Source: Morinoia aosen
Taxonomy: Eukaryota; Arthropoda; Malacostraca; Amphipoda; Talitridae
Assembly (NCBI GenBank): GCA_030386875.1
Contig: CM059575.1
Span: 40,702,859-40,766,858 of the forward strand
Direction of reading: 5' to 3'
DNA: 64,000 nucleotides
Positions 35,799 through 46,930 of this stretch are shown piece after piece (the stretch's first letter is position 1; each line of letters opens with the position of its first letter). Under the pieces are notes generated by a model, which did no database searches, had not been told where the DNA came from, and saw only the letters and a program-made list of their open reading frames with translations. A program made the position numbers and the translations under genes.

Positions 35799-38700
35799 GC
35801 AAGAAGTCAGATTTAATTTTGTGAACCTTCGAATTTGACCGCGCGACGGCGCGTCCCATCATTAGTAACCCAATGAAGATGAACAGGTGGCGATGTATAT
35901 TTTATGAAATGAGAATTATCTTCCGTTTTGATGTGGTATTGCGATGGTATTTTGATTTTGTGAGAATCTTGATTTGATTGAGAATGAATGATTGTTTTAG
36001 ATTGAAGCAGGATTTGATGATTTAAGGGCTCTGCGTGAATAACTGAGACGCCATCTGATGTATGTAAATTTAACGCTCATTGGCATCCTTTATTCGTGGA
36101 CACAAATATATACAGTATTGGGTTTTTGGGGTTTATTTGAGAAATTATGGATGGTAATTGGATGTGTCATGAATTTGGTGAATGTTTTGCGTTTTCTGTT
36201 GAAGGTTTTAAATGAATTTTAAGAACGAAAGGATATTTCTCTCATACGAAAGTGAGTTATTTATTTTGGTATGATAAGTGGCAATTTTTGTGTGTTACGG
36301 GTAGCCTAATTTGTGTGCGTCTGGCTTTGGCGGAATTTGAAATAGCTATGATAGAATTGCATTTATTTTTGTAACCGCATAAATAAGTAAAATTGTGAAT
36401 GAGGCTCATGTAATTGAAATTGGTGATAGGTAAAATTTAATGTATTCTGGAGGAATGAACGATCATATTCATAGGGTTTTAATCATGTTCGACCTTAGGT
36501 GAATTCGGGATTTAATATTAAAATTTCATTCTGTCACGACTCTGTTTAGAGTATTGTTAAGAAACTTGCAGTCGCGCTTCATATTAGGGATTTAGGCAAT
36601 TTTAAGATTTGATTCAGGTGAAGGTATGTTCTTGTGTGTAGGATAGGTGAAATTACGTTATGTAAATATGTAAGAAACGGAGGTTGGACGTTAATTTGGA
36701 AGGAATTAAAGAAGAGGGGTCGAAAGTGAAACATTAAAATAGGATTGATTAGGTTATAAAATCAAGTTATGATAAAATAGGTTTTTTTTTCAATTTGATT
36801 AGGCTAGGTTGGGTTAGATTTTTTTGGGTTAAGTTACGTCCAGGTGCAATAGTGAAACTCATTTCTTCTTGGATGAATTCCGACTTGTGTAGTCATTATT
36901 AAATGAAGTTACCAGCAGGTTCGTTTGGTTAGAATGTGGTAAAGAAGAAATAGGTTAATGTAGTGATATTGAATCTTATGTTATGTGGTTAAGTTCAGTT
37001 TTTGTGGGTTTAAGTTTGTTCACTTGGTGTTTATAAATGTTCACTTATGAGTTGTTTTTTTGTTGATGTCATTGGTAAACGAAATGTTGTTGGTGTTTGA
37101 AAGTTAAACATAGAGCTTCTAGTGGAATATATTGTACATATCGGTTTGTGATTTGAGACGATGGTGTATCTGATTGTGTTGACTAATTGTGGTTATTTTT
37201 AGAAGTATGCTTGGCATGTATTTGTGTATATGTGTGTCTGTGTGTGTGTGTTTGTAAGAGTGTGAGCGTCTGGGGTTTGATGTGTTTGTGTGTGTGTTTG
37301 TGTGTGTGTGTGTGGTCCGCCCCGGTCAATGCTGGTATCATTGCGCACGGCGGACCTTTCTGCGAAAATCCGGTGAAAAAACCAAGACACATACGCGCAC
37401 AGACTCGAAGAAGAATGAACACCACTTACCCTAGCCGCCGCGTGGCGTTCACCGAAGGAGTGTACCTTACTTTGATGTCGTCTATTTATAGGGGAGCTCG
37501 CAAACGCGTGGTCGGAGCGCGCTCAAATTTGGCAGGCACATAAAACTCCCTCTCGACATGAATCTAAGCTTTTTTTTCTCGATCGTGCGACAACTTTTCC
37601 TTCAATGGCGGTTCAAAGGTCGAAAATCGACCAAAATGGGTTGTTTTCAAACTCAAAAAATGACAACTTCCCAGGCACCTGCGTTGCCCATCTCTCGATA
37701 TGTCACGGACAAAATGTTCGACTTTATTTCCGAATGCGATGTTTTTGAAAAGTTGATAAAAAGTCCACTTATGGCGCGTCAAAGTTGAGTAATTTTTTTC
37801 CCCATTTTCGTCAAAATTTTGACATTTTTTTTGGACAAACCACGAAAGTTGGCACGCCCAAACTTTGATAAGTGTTAGATTTCCAAAAGTTCTACGCGTC
37901 ATAAAATCAAGGGCTCTCGAAACGATCAAGTTTCGACACAACTTTGGGTCGAAATTTTCTTCAAAATTTTCAAAAATTTTGTGTGAGTTCCGAGTTTGTC
38001 CTGAGTTTCGACGGCAATAACTGAGGATCTCAAACTTTGTGGTCTCGTTTAGAAAACTTTGTAGTATACCCAGCGAGTTGTACAGAGTGCCATCTATGAA
38101 AACTTGAACTGTGCGCAACTTTAAAGTTGAAGTAAAAAAATGGTTTTTTTTAAAGGTAATTTTTGGCCGCCAGTTGTGACGTTGTATGATCGAGTTGGGA
38201 CTTCAAAATTTGATAAGTTCTAGTTTCAATCTTTTTCGCAAAGTTATCAAGTTTAGAGATCACGATGAGCGATGGTTTTCTCAAAAAATACTCTCAAACG
38301 AAACATGAAAAATTTCGAAAAATGCCTAAACCATTTATGACGAAAATGGGTGCGACCCACGAAAAACTTTATATAACACTTTTTGATCGTTGTTTGTCGA
38401 AATTCGGCTTCGTTTGAGCGTGAGAGAGAATTTTCACTTCTACAGGCTATTTTTGACTTTCCTTCGCTCTTGAAGCCCACTTCATCACCTTCGAGGGACT
38501 TGAAAAGCACTTAAAAGATGCGTCTCGATAAGATCTTTCGATTGATACCATTCTCAAAGTTCTAGGCCTTCAAATTTTTGTTTAAAGTTGAAAAAAACTT
38601 CCAACTTGAGGGTAAAATAGGATCAAATGGCCCAAACTAGCGCAAAAATTGGATACCGATCCCGCTCTAGTTGAAGTCTCCAGAATCGGAATTTTTTTCA

Positions 38701-41539
38701 ATGACTAAATTTCAGGGCTGAAATGAAACTTTCGTGAGTTTAAAGGTTTTATATGGATGTCCATCATCATGAACTTGGTGCTGTGATGTTTTCGATTGCG
38801 AAACAATATATTTCAATGAATTGTTGAAGTTCAAAGTTTTTACAATTTTTTTCCATTTGAGGCGTTGTTGCGAATTTGTGAGGGGTATACTGCGTTCTTC
38901 GAGTTCGTAAAAATTTATTGTGACTCGCAAGTCAACGTTGTAACTGGCTTCTTTCGCCTTGAAATTCTTATAATTTTTTTACATCACGCGTAATTCATTC
39001 ATTTCAATTGTTTATATTCGTTTCACAGGAAATTTTATAGAGAACAAATGTGTTTAAAATAGGCGATTCACCTTATGGTAATATTTTTCCACTTCCAACA
39101 AGTTTTGGTAGAGAAAAAAAATTTTAGTTCGGCTTTAAATTTTTTCTTAAGTCGAGAAAGTTGCGATCCATGTCGATTTCCAATTGCAATATCTCAATGA
39201 AGTTCAGAGTTTGAGGCTGAAATCTTCTGCTGCTTTTAGAAGTTTTAGTGTAAAAGATGTTCACAAAGTTTCACCTACTGGTAAGGCCAAAAGTGTCACC
39301 ATCATGGTAGTCAGTAAGGTACATGAGGTAAAGTATTCCTACTAATTTTTGGAATGGATTTGTTAACCCTGAAAAGAATTGTTTTCGAATTCATAGAAAA
39401 TTGATTCAATGGTATACTCATTGATTGAATATTGACTTCAAATGTGAAATTCCATAGTTATGAGAATACATACTACCGTACATTAATGAAAGAATGTATG
39501 CTAATGTGAGGAAGATAAAGCTTGTAATTAGTTAACAGATTATTCAAGAAGCTAGGAATTAATGCTCGAGTTTACCTGAATGTAATATTTTCGAACATTT
39601 TTTAATATAATGTCTTGTACGTCGGGAAGAGGAACTTCTTGGAGGTGCTGAAGAGATTTGGATTTGGGCTAGTGAAATTCACGCAAAATTAACGTACTGG
39701 TATGGGTGAAGGTGTGACCATGATAGTAGTCGCAAAGTAATGGGAGCTCAAACATGCAAAGTGATTAGTTTTCGATGCGATAAATTCGTCGCAACTAATG
39801 ACCTATCCGTTATGATAGAAATTTTATGATTTTGCCCTCTATTTTTGCGGTATCTGTAATTATTTTTAGTGTTTTTTCTTTGGAACGAAAACAATGCTCA
39901 TTCTTAGAAAATGTTCGGAATGTAAGCGAATGAAAAGTTATTCAATTTGAAATTTATCATATGTAGAGATTTGAAGCAGCCATGTATAGTTCTCGTTCGG
40001 CCCATCCTTTTGTTCCTATTAGTGTTGTGTTTTCAACCGTTTATTTAGACGTTTTACTCTAAATATTTTAGGTATTCGAGTAGCCTCATGAACTGTACTG
40101 AAATGAAATAGGGGTAAGAGATTAAGTTAAAGGTTATTTGATCGTGTTTTTGAGAGCTTATGATATTGGTCACAAAGCGAGATTGTAGAAAGAGGTATGT
40201 GAATGTGTGAAGAAATAGATTTTTAAAATGGAATGGGAGAGTTAGTTACATATACGTGTACATTTGATAGAATTGAATAATTGACGAATAATGTTTTATT
40301 AAGTATTGCTCGTGTATTACGTAGGATGATAGATAAATGAAAGTTTTTTGATTGGACACTGTCGGGCTTCAATTTTAATTTCAGCGAAATGGTATGTCAA
40401 GCGTGTTTGATGATGTAAAAATGTGTTTTGATAAGGTTATTTTATTTAAGGGTCTTTTGTTAAGAAAAGGATAATAATAACATAGACTCGATTTATAATT
40501 GTTGGAGCATTTATTGAGTTGGAAATCATGGCAAGGCTTATGTGTTAAATATTTAAATATTGAGTAAATGCATTTCAGAATTTTTCACTTCAGTTACCCC
40601 TGAAAGCTGTGCCTCCAGCAGTGCATATCTTCAGTTATTTTGAGATACACGATGTAAATTCTCCAAACGTAAAACTAATTTGAAAAATCACAAATTTCAC
40701 TTAGTTCAGGGTCGAAATTTTCATGAAACCTGCGTCCTGATGTAGGGAAGCGATAGCATTTCTTTCGTATGGAGAAAGTGAGATTGATTTGTATTGATAG
40801 GTATTGGGTTAGTTTTCATTGTAAATGATGATGCATTGGTGAACTCGGTGGGCAATTGTGTGTAGTTTAAATTAGGCATATCATTTTTTGTGCATTGCAG
40901 GTAGATGTTCGAAAATTTGATACAATGTAGATATGTATGTCTTTTTATGCTGACATTTTGAGAACGGATCTATCGATATTTTGGGGTGAATGAGTAATTT
41001 TCGAAAATTCTATGCATGTTTCAATTTACGATTAAGGGTAATTTGAAATCAGCTAGAGAATTTATTTTGGGCTCATATGAAGCGGAATCAAAAGCAGGGT
41101 GTGAATGTTGGTGAATGAATTATGTTAATTCATAATTGTTAGATATATGGGGAAATGAGTTTTGTTAAATGTTTTGTCCGTTATTTCGTCAGTGGAACGT
41201 GTTGTGAACTATTTTTGAGGCAATTTCGGACATTTCGACTTGTGCAATGACCAAGCATGTGGGAAATTTAGGAAGAGTTAGACAAAAGTTGAGGGATTTA
41301 AAATGCTATTTCTAATGCAAAATCGCAAGGAAGACGAAAATCGCTGCAGATAAAACTTTCATAACCACACACACTGATACCTTTAAGCCCGTTAGTAAAC
41401 TGTACGGGGTAACTACACTGAAAATGGGTAAAAATGAGACAGAAATGACATTTTTCAGAGTTTGAAAGTGATTCGAAGGTGAATGCAGTGCCTTTCGAGT
41501 ATGACTAATATCAGAGCTGCAATTATGCCGCTCAACGAG
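35776..41539. repeat. Array copy D (5,764 bp)
   Basis: Same unit order: degenerate TTAGGTT-like tract (about 36760-36840), TG-rich tract (37205-37316), minus-strand cassette (37360-37494), CGAAA-rich 2 kb. From about 39430 to 40560 the sequence diverges from B and C and holds AT-rich DNA not seen in them; homology resumes toward the junction. A 184-residue minus frame (37564-38118) overlaps shorter open frames at the same place in A and B; it is probably carried along by DNA identity and has no recognised domain. Confidence 0.85.
37360..37494 (-). promoter_or_regulatory. TATA box and 70-nt intron-like cassette, copy D
   Basis: Minus strand: CCCCTATAAATAG (37482-37494), donor G|GTAAGT starting at 37429, acceptor ATTTTCGCAG ending at 37360; exactly 70 nt. 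Confidence 0.45.
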
Positions 41540-41562
41540 GTGCGTAGCACTCGTTGAGCGGC
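41527..41562. repeat. Unit-junction hairpin D/E, best-paired copy
   Basis: Arms GCCGCTCAACGAG and CTCGTTGAGCGGC pair perfectly over 13 bp. A C-to-T change relative to the B/C junction converts the A-C mismatch to an A-T pair. The inner loop reads GTGCGTAGCA. Confidence 0.9.
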
Positions 41563-43203
41563 TCGAGAAGTTAGATTCAATTTTCTCAACCCTTGAATTT
41601 GACCGCGCGACGGCGCGTTCCATCATTATGAACCCAATGAAGATGAACAGGTGTCGATGTTGTTGTATTAAACGAGAATTAGCTTTCGTTTTGATGTGGT
41701 ATTGCGATGTTTGTTTATTTTGGTGATGATTTATATTTTATTGAGGATTTATGGTTGTTTGTTATAGATTGGAGCACGATTGGATTATTTAAGGGCTCTG
41801 CATGAATAACTGCGACGCCATCTGATGTATGGTAATGTACAGCTCATTCACATGATTTATTCGTGAGAACAAGAATCCATTTGGTTCTTGTGGTTAATTT
41901 GAAAAAGTATTGATAGTAATTGGATGTGACACGAAGTTGGTGGATATTTGTTGTTCCCTCTTGAAGGTTTGAAATGAATTTTAAGAACGCAAGGTTATTT
42001 CTCGCTTATGCAGGTGAGTAATGTATTTTGATGTCTGGGTGGCAATTTTTGGGGGTTATGGGAAGCCTAATTTCCCTACGTCTGGCTTCGGCGGAATTTG
42101 AAATAGCTTTGAAAGAATGTCATTTATTTGTAAACCGCATGTAGGAGTAAAATTTGGAATGAGGCTCATGCATTTGAAGTTGGTAGTAGGTAATATTTAA
42201 TGAATTCTTGGCGAATGAACGATCATATTTATAGGGTTTTAAGCATGTTCGACCATAGGTTAATTCGGGATTTGATTTGAAAATTTCATTCTCTCACGAC
42301 TCTGTTTAGAATATTGTTAAGAAACTTGCAGTCGCGCTTCACATTAAGGATTTAGGTAATTTGAAGTTTTGATTTAGGTGAAGGTATTGCATTTTGTGTA
42401 GGATAGGTTGAATTACTTTTGGTAAATGGATGAGAAAGAATGGATGGACGGTAAGTTAAATGGAATACAATAAGTGGTGAAAAATTAAACCAAAAAGTTG
42501 GATACATTAGGTTATAAAGTCAGGTGAGGATAAAATTGGTTACGTTAGGTTTGATTAGATTAGGTTGGGTTTGATTACTTTAGGTTGGGTTGAGTTGGTT
42601 ATATTATTTTGGCTATGGTTCGGAAGTGATTGGTGAACTAATTGGTTGAATTGTGATTGGTGTAGTCATTTTATAAGAGAAGATCTGATTGATTTGTTAA
42701 GAATGTGTTATTCATAAAATATTTAAGTTACCCCTCAAAGCTCTGATCCAGCAGCGCATATGTTCAGTTATTTGAAGATACACCATGAAAGTTCCACGAT
42801 ATAGAAATGAATTTTCAAATTCAGTGTGGAACTGATGTATCTTAGATGCGTGTTGAAAATTGAGAGATCACCGTCTATGAAGTGTTTTTTGAACTGTAAA
42901 CATGGGCTTAAGCAACGTTTGTATTTGGCATTTGGTAATGGTGTCGGAAAATCAATTGATTTCGGTGTTTGAAAGGTTAACATAGAGCTTCGAGGGGAAT
43001 ACATTGTATACAAACCGTTTTGTGACTTGAGACGATGGTGTATCTGATTGTGTTGGCTAATTGTGGTTATTTTTAGAAGTGTGCTTGGCATGTATTTGTG
43101 TATATGTGTGTCTGTGAGTGTGAGTGTGTGTAGGAGTGTGAGCGTCAGGGTTTTGAGGTGTTTGTGTGTGTGTGTGTGGGGTCCGCCCCGGTCTGTGCTG
43201 GTT
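41540..43203. repeat. Array copy E (partial)
   Basis: The last copy: unit start, TTAGGTT-like tract (about 42535-42615), TG-rich tract (43079-43180), GGTCCGCCCCGG, ending at GCTGGTT, just before the point where copy A begins. The minus-strand cassette is therefore absent. A segment at about 42720-42870 (TTACCCCTCAAAGCTCTG...) comes from the far end of the unit and is out of place, an internal rearrangement. The frames here are mostly His-Thr runs from the CA repeat. Confidence 0.8.
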
Positions 43204-44057
43204 GACGCACCACGGTCGGCATGGGAGGAGGCGGCTAACACCCTGTGAGCTCGAGTGCGCACCCGTCATCATCACCTCATCGCCTCACCACCGCATGAAG
43301 ACACTTCGGTTCGCCATTAGAGCAGTAAGTCGCAGTGCTGTCGTGTGTCGTGCGTAAGCATTAGATTGTTCGGCTGAAGCTCATTGAAGTGTTCCGTTCC
43401 CTCCAGTTAAATAATAGCGCCTAGGGTAATCAATAGATATATTAACTAGTTAGAAGTAGATCGGTGGTGTAGATCAGATCGGGGTGTGTTTATTTATGGG
43501 CTTAGGTGTAGATCAGATCGGGGTGTGTATATTTATGGGTTTAGGTGCAGATCAGATCGGGGTGTGTTTATTTATGGGTTTAGGTGCAGATCAGATCGGT
43601 GGGTGTAAATTTAGTTCCGGTGTTTGAGATCAGATCGGTGGGTGTAAATTTAATTCAGGTGTTTGAGATCAGATCAGTGGGTGTAAATTTAGTTTCGGTG
43701 TTTGTAGGTATGGCAGATCGGGGTTAGTTTGGGTGTGTTTAACTGATTTATTCACCAAGCAAGTCAGATCATCATACTTCGTATTTACTCCTTTTATTTA
43801 AATTTTGCTATTTTGTTTCACCTAGGTGCAATAACGGAAGGCGCGTGGTTTGCGCCTGGAGTCTCGACAGCGGCTCCGACGCTTCGGGCCGAGTCTCCGA
43901 CGCAACCATTGAACGAAAACCATCGTTCTCCATCACCTAATTTATTTTTCATTGCACGATTATTTATTTACCGGCATTGTTAAATATTCTGGTAGTATTA
44001 TTAAGCTTTAGTTCTATTATCTGTAATTCATATTCCCCCCGCTCGCTTTTTTCGTTA
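43204..44057. other. Right unique end of the 22-kb insertion
   Basis: Holds a GC-richer patch (43204-43400), the 39-bp minisatellite and a second GC-richer patch (43825-43930). On the plus strand an ATG at 43291 (MKTLRFAIRA) is followed by donor-like GTAAGT and GTAAGC, and at about 43824 by an acceptor-like TTTGTTTCACCTAG, after which 38 codons are open (SGSDASGRVSDATIERKPSF) in one frame. This could be a captured host 5' exon pair or chance. The final bases, CGCTTTTTTCGTTA, are the terminus. Confidence 0.35.
43455..43740. repeat. 39-bp minisatellite
   Basis: AGATCAGATCGG recurs at 43471, 43510, 43549, 43588, 43627 and 43666, a constant 39-bp period, with a degenerate copy on either side. 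The units fall in two subtypes: one with GTGTGTTTATTTATGGG, the later one with GTGGGTGTAAATTTA. Confidence 0.92.
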
Positions 44058-44760
44058 AATTTACCAATTTATGTGTGACAGAAGAGAATGTAAGTTTCTT
44101 AATAAATGTTACATTGGCTTGACCAGGATGACCCTGAGGCAAAGATTAACCGCCCATAAAAAACAAGGTTCTATTTCAACCATTTTCGCATTGACGATAG
44201 TTGCAAACCATCAAATGAAGATCTATACCCTAACACAAAAATCTTATAAAACGTGACTAAAAAAGAGCATATTCAAATTATAGAAGCGTTACACATCCAT
44301 AAACTTAAGCCTGTGCTCAACGAAAACACTAATGACTTTTTTACTCTAAAATTATTTACTAAAACCGCATCTTAGTAGTCCGAGGCCACTTCTTATCCGG
44401 TCATTTCGCCCCTATCGCTCGTCCAGTGAACATCTATAGTGTGCAATACTATTACTGTACCTGATCTTGTGTATACATATTTTTGTAGTACAGACTTTAT
44501 ATCTAGTCACTTGTATAATGTTTTTGTGCCTTGATTTCATTTTTCATTCTAGTCTCATATACCTTAAGAATTAGATTTGCATTTTACCAATGTGACTGAT
44601 CAATTTTTCTGTACATTTTCAGCCTGATGATGATGTTCGTACATCGAAACGTTGCGTTTTATAGACTTCATAGGTAACGATTGACAGTGTTCTACGATTG
44701 ACAGTGTTCCAATAAAATGTTGAGTGAATTTCTTCGAACTTTATCACGTGATGAACTTCA
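44058..44760 (+). mobile_element. Penelope-like element, plus-strand arm, 3' part
   Basis: Resumes the PLE cut at 22007: YQF then MCDRRECKFLNKCYIGLTRM and TLRQRLTAHKKQ (GIY-YIG endonuclease, about 44060-44200), then a 3' UTR matching the minus arm at 19220-19720, including the CTGATGA...GAAACG element at 44624-44651 and AATAAAATG near the end. A frame change after AHKKQGS breaks the endonuclease. It ends with GATGAACTTCA near 44760. The following 44761-45014 is AT-rich with nothing recognised. Confidence 0.85.
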
Positions 44761-45014
44761 GGTGTTCTACGTTTTTAATAAATTAATTTTTGGCTAACGT
44801 TGTCTCACTGTTTCAAAATAATTCTCGAAGATGCTTCAATCAATTTCGGCTGAGCTGGGGGGAGGAGTTAAGCATCTTATCTTTTTTTATCTTTCAGTGC
44901 GTTTTAGCGCACACTAGCATTTTCAAATAAAAAAACTCTAAATTTCCGTAATTAAAATGATCATTGTGGACCACTGTTTAATCTACCTATACGTGTATAA
45001 TTTTGTAAATATTC

Positions 45015-45042
45015 GGCCGGATATCAGATTTGATATCCGGCC
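45015..45042. repeat. Perfect 12-bp inverted repeat, 4-nt loop
   Basis: GGCCGGATATCA, then GATT, then TGATATCCGGCC. It lies exactly at the left edge of the first copy of a tandem duplication. A cruciform or hairpin is possible; function unknown. Confidence 0.9.
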
Positions 45043-46445
45043 ACAATGTTATTCCATTTTATCCCATGCACACATGTCCGTATAATACTGAAGAGAATAC
45101 CGATAAGATGTGAACCCCGAGATGTTTCTTTGCTGTTGTGTTGTTCCTTGACTGTAACCTGAGTTTTCTTAGAAAAATTTGTGAGGAAATTAAAAACCAG
45201 TTCATTTTTACGTTTGTCGAAGTCTTCTTTCCTTTTAGATATTTTTCCGAATAATTTCTTACGCTTACAGTGAGCTCGACTGTCATTTTCGATGTAGTAG
45301 ATGGTAGGTTGTTTTTTATTTTTCATTTTATGTATATATTTCTTTTTCCTTATATTCATTTTCAATAAGTATATATGTTAATATGTGTGTGTACGTATGT
45401 TGGTATATGTATGTATACATAAATTGATATACATGTTTCTATTTCATTTTTTTACGTGAAAAATATCCGGTGAATTAATTTTATTGCACTGGCGAAATGA
45501 TTCAAAAATAGATCTATCACTTCCCCAGGGGGCGTTTCTCTGAATCGGAAAAATGAAAAATACAATTAGTGAAATAAAGCGCAATTTGAGCATATGAATC
45601 GTGGTAAAATTATCTTTCTGTCCGGATGTTAAACAAGCTCTGAATTTTGATGTTGAGTATATGTTTGTTTACGCATTTCTGTCAAAAAATTTTAGATACA
45701 TGCTAATCATAAGTGATATCCGGCTTTCACTGTATCTTCATTTTATCTTATGTACCCATGTCGCATGATGTTGCAGAGAATACTGAGAGGATATGAAATA
45801 TGTTTTTTTGTTCTTATTGTTCCTCGACGGTAACTTGAGTTTTCTTAAAATTTCTTTTAGGAAATTAAAAAACCAATTCATTTACACGTTTTTCAAAGTT
45901 TTTTTTCCTATTCCTTATTTTTCCTCAGGTTATTTCTTACGATTACACAAAGCTTGGCTGTCATTTTCAATGTAGCAGGAGCAAGATTGTTTTTTATGTT
46001 TATTAGTATTTTTCTAATATTCATTTTCAATTCGTATATATATGAATATGTGTGTTTAAGTGTGTGTGTGTGCCCAGGCATATATGTATGTTCATGTATC
46101 TGTATCTACATGTACTTGTTATGCACCCATATGCACATATATGTTTCTATTTCTATTTTTTTCGTAGAAGCAAAACCTCAAGACAAACTACATTTTACCT
46201 AAAGCTTTGCAATCAGTTAACACTTAACCAAATTCCAGAAATAAATATATTTATTGCACTTGCTTAATGATTGAAAAATAGATCTATCACGACCCCGGAG
46301 GGCATTTCTGTGAATAGAAAAAATTAAAAACATAAACAGACAAATGAAATACAGCGCTCGTGGAAAAAAATCTTCTCTATGTCCCTATGCTGAACAAGCC
46401 AAGAGTTCCATTTTTGCGTGTGTAAGTTTGTTTAAGCATTTCTAG
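45030..46445. repeat. Tandem duplication, two ~700-bp copies
   Basis: Copy 1 (about 45030-45710) and copy 2 (about 45715-46445) share, in order: GATATCCGG, ATGTCGCATG-like, ACTTGAGTTTTCTTA, GGAAATTAAAAACCA, TGTCATTTTC-ATGTAGCAG, ATATTCATTTTCAAT, TG/TA-rich tracts, TTTATTGCACT, AAAAATAGATCTATCAC and GTTTGTTTA-GCATTTCT. Divergence is considerable (about 75-80% by eye), so the duplication is old. The many short frames are not conserved between the copies. No gene supported. Confidence 0.75.
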
Positions 46446-46715
46446 ATGTGCGTGTTGTGTTGCGCGATGTTCTTTATAAATTACTTTGGGACTAACCTTT
46501 CCTCAATACTTGATTATCATTTACGATGGTGTTTCCATCTGCTCCGGTATAGCGTTTTTTGTCTTTTTCTTACTTCGATTCAACTAATAACTTAGGAGTT
46601 CCGAAGAATTCTTTAGTAATACTTGAATTATTCATAAGTTGTCAGCCATCTCTTGGAATATAAAATATCCAAGAGATGATATTTTTTATTTTTTATTCAA
46701 CTACCCCTTGACAGA
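46446..46715. other. AT-rich spacer
   Basis: Nothing recognised, apart from a short inverted repeat around ATATCCAAGAGATG/CATCTCTTGGATAT (about 46646-46680). Confidence 0.5.
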
Positions 46716-46930
46716 GTTAAACTATTAGTCCGCCGCGTATGGTTTGTCTATTATTACGCCTCGTATAGTTTGTCTATTAATATGCCTCGTATGGTCTATC
46801 TATTTGTACACCTGATAGTTTGTCTATTAGTACACCTCGTATAGTTTGTCTATTAGTATGCCTCGATGGTTAATTTATTTGTACACCTCGGATAGTTTGT
46901 CTATTAGTACTCCTCGTACGGAACGTTTGT
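46716..46930. repeat. 26-bp-class minisatellite
   Basis: About seven to eight copies of a unit close to CCTCGTATAGTTTGTCTATTA followed by four or five variable bases. Successive units start about 26 bp apart in the clean part. Copies are diverged and some are shortened. Confidence 0.85.

Larger units (their letters stand above)
22008..44057. mobile_element. 22-kb insertion made of a tandem array with unique ends
   Basis: Its borders are fixed by the interrupted PLE: the left part ends ...GTAATTT and the right part resumes AATTTACCAATTTATG, while the intact minus arm reads GTAATTTACCAATTTATG. AATTT (22003-22007 and 44058-44062) is therefore a 5-bp target duplication. The inner termini read TGTCGAAAAAATG (left) and, on the complementary strand, TAACGAAAAAAGC (right), sharing CGAAAAAA at the same offset as a weak inverted repeat. 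Contents: left end 22008-22335, array of ~5.7-kb units 22336-43203, right end 43204-44057. No transposase, RT or other known protein was found. Probably a non-autonomous element; the superfamily is unassigned. Confidence 0.7.

Noticed and set aside
37564-38118. 184-residue minus-strand frame in copy D with shorter counterparts in A and B
   Set aside because: Open length differs between copies, no domain is recognisable, and changes between copies do not avoid altering residues. It could not be separated from chance in CGAAA-rich DNA.
22008-44057. Polinton/Maverick, Helitron or LTR origin for the 22-kb insertion
   Set aside because: No polymerase, capsid, integrase or Rep/helicase frames. The 5-bp duplication does not fit Polinton (6 bp) or Helitron (none), and the ends lack TG...CA with long direct repeats.
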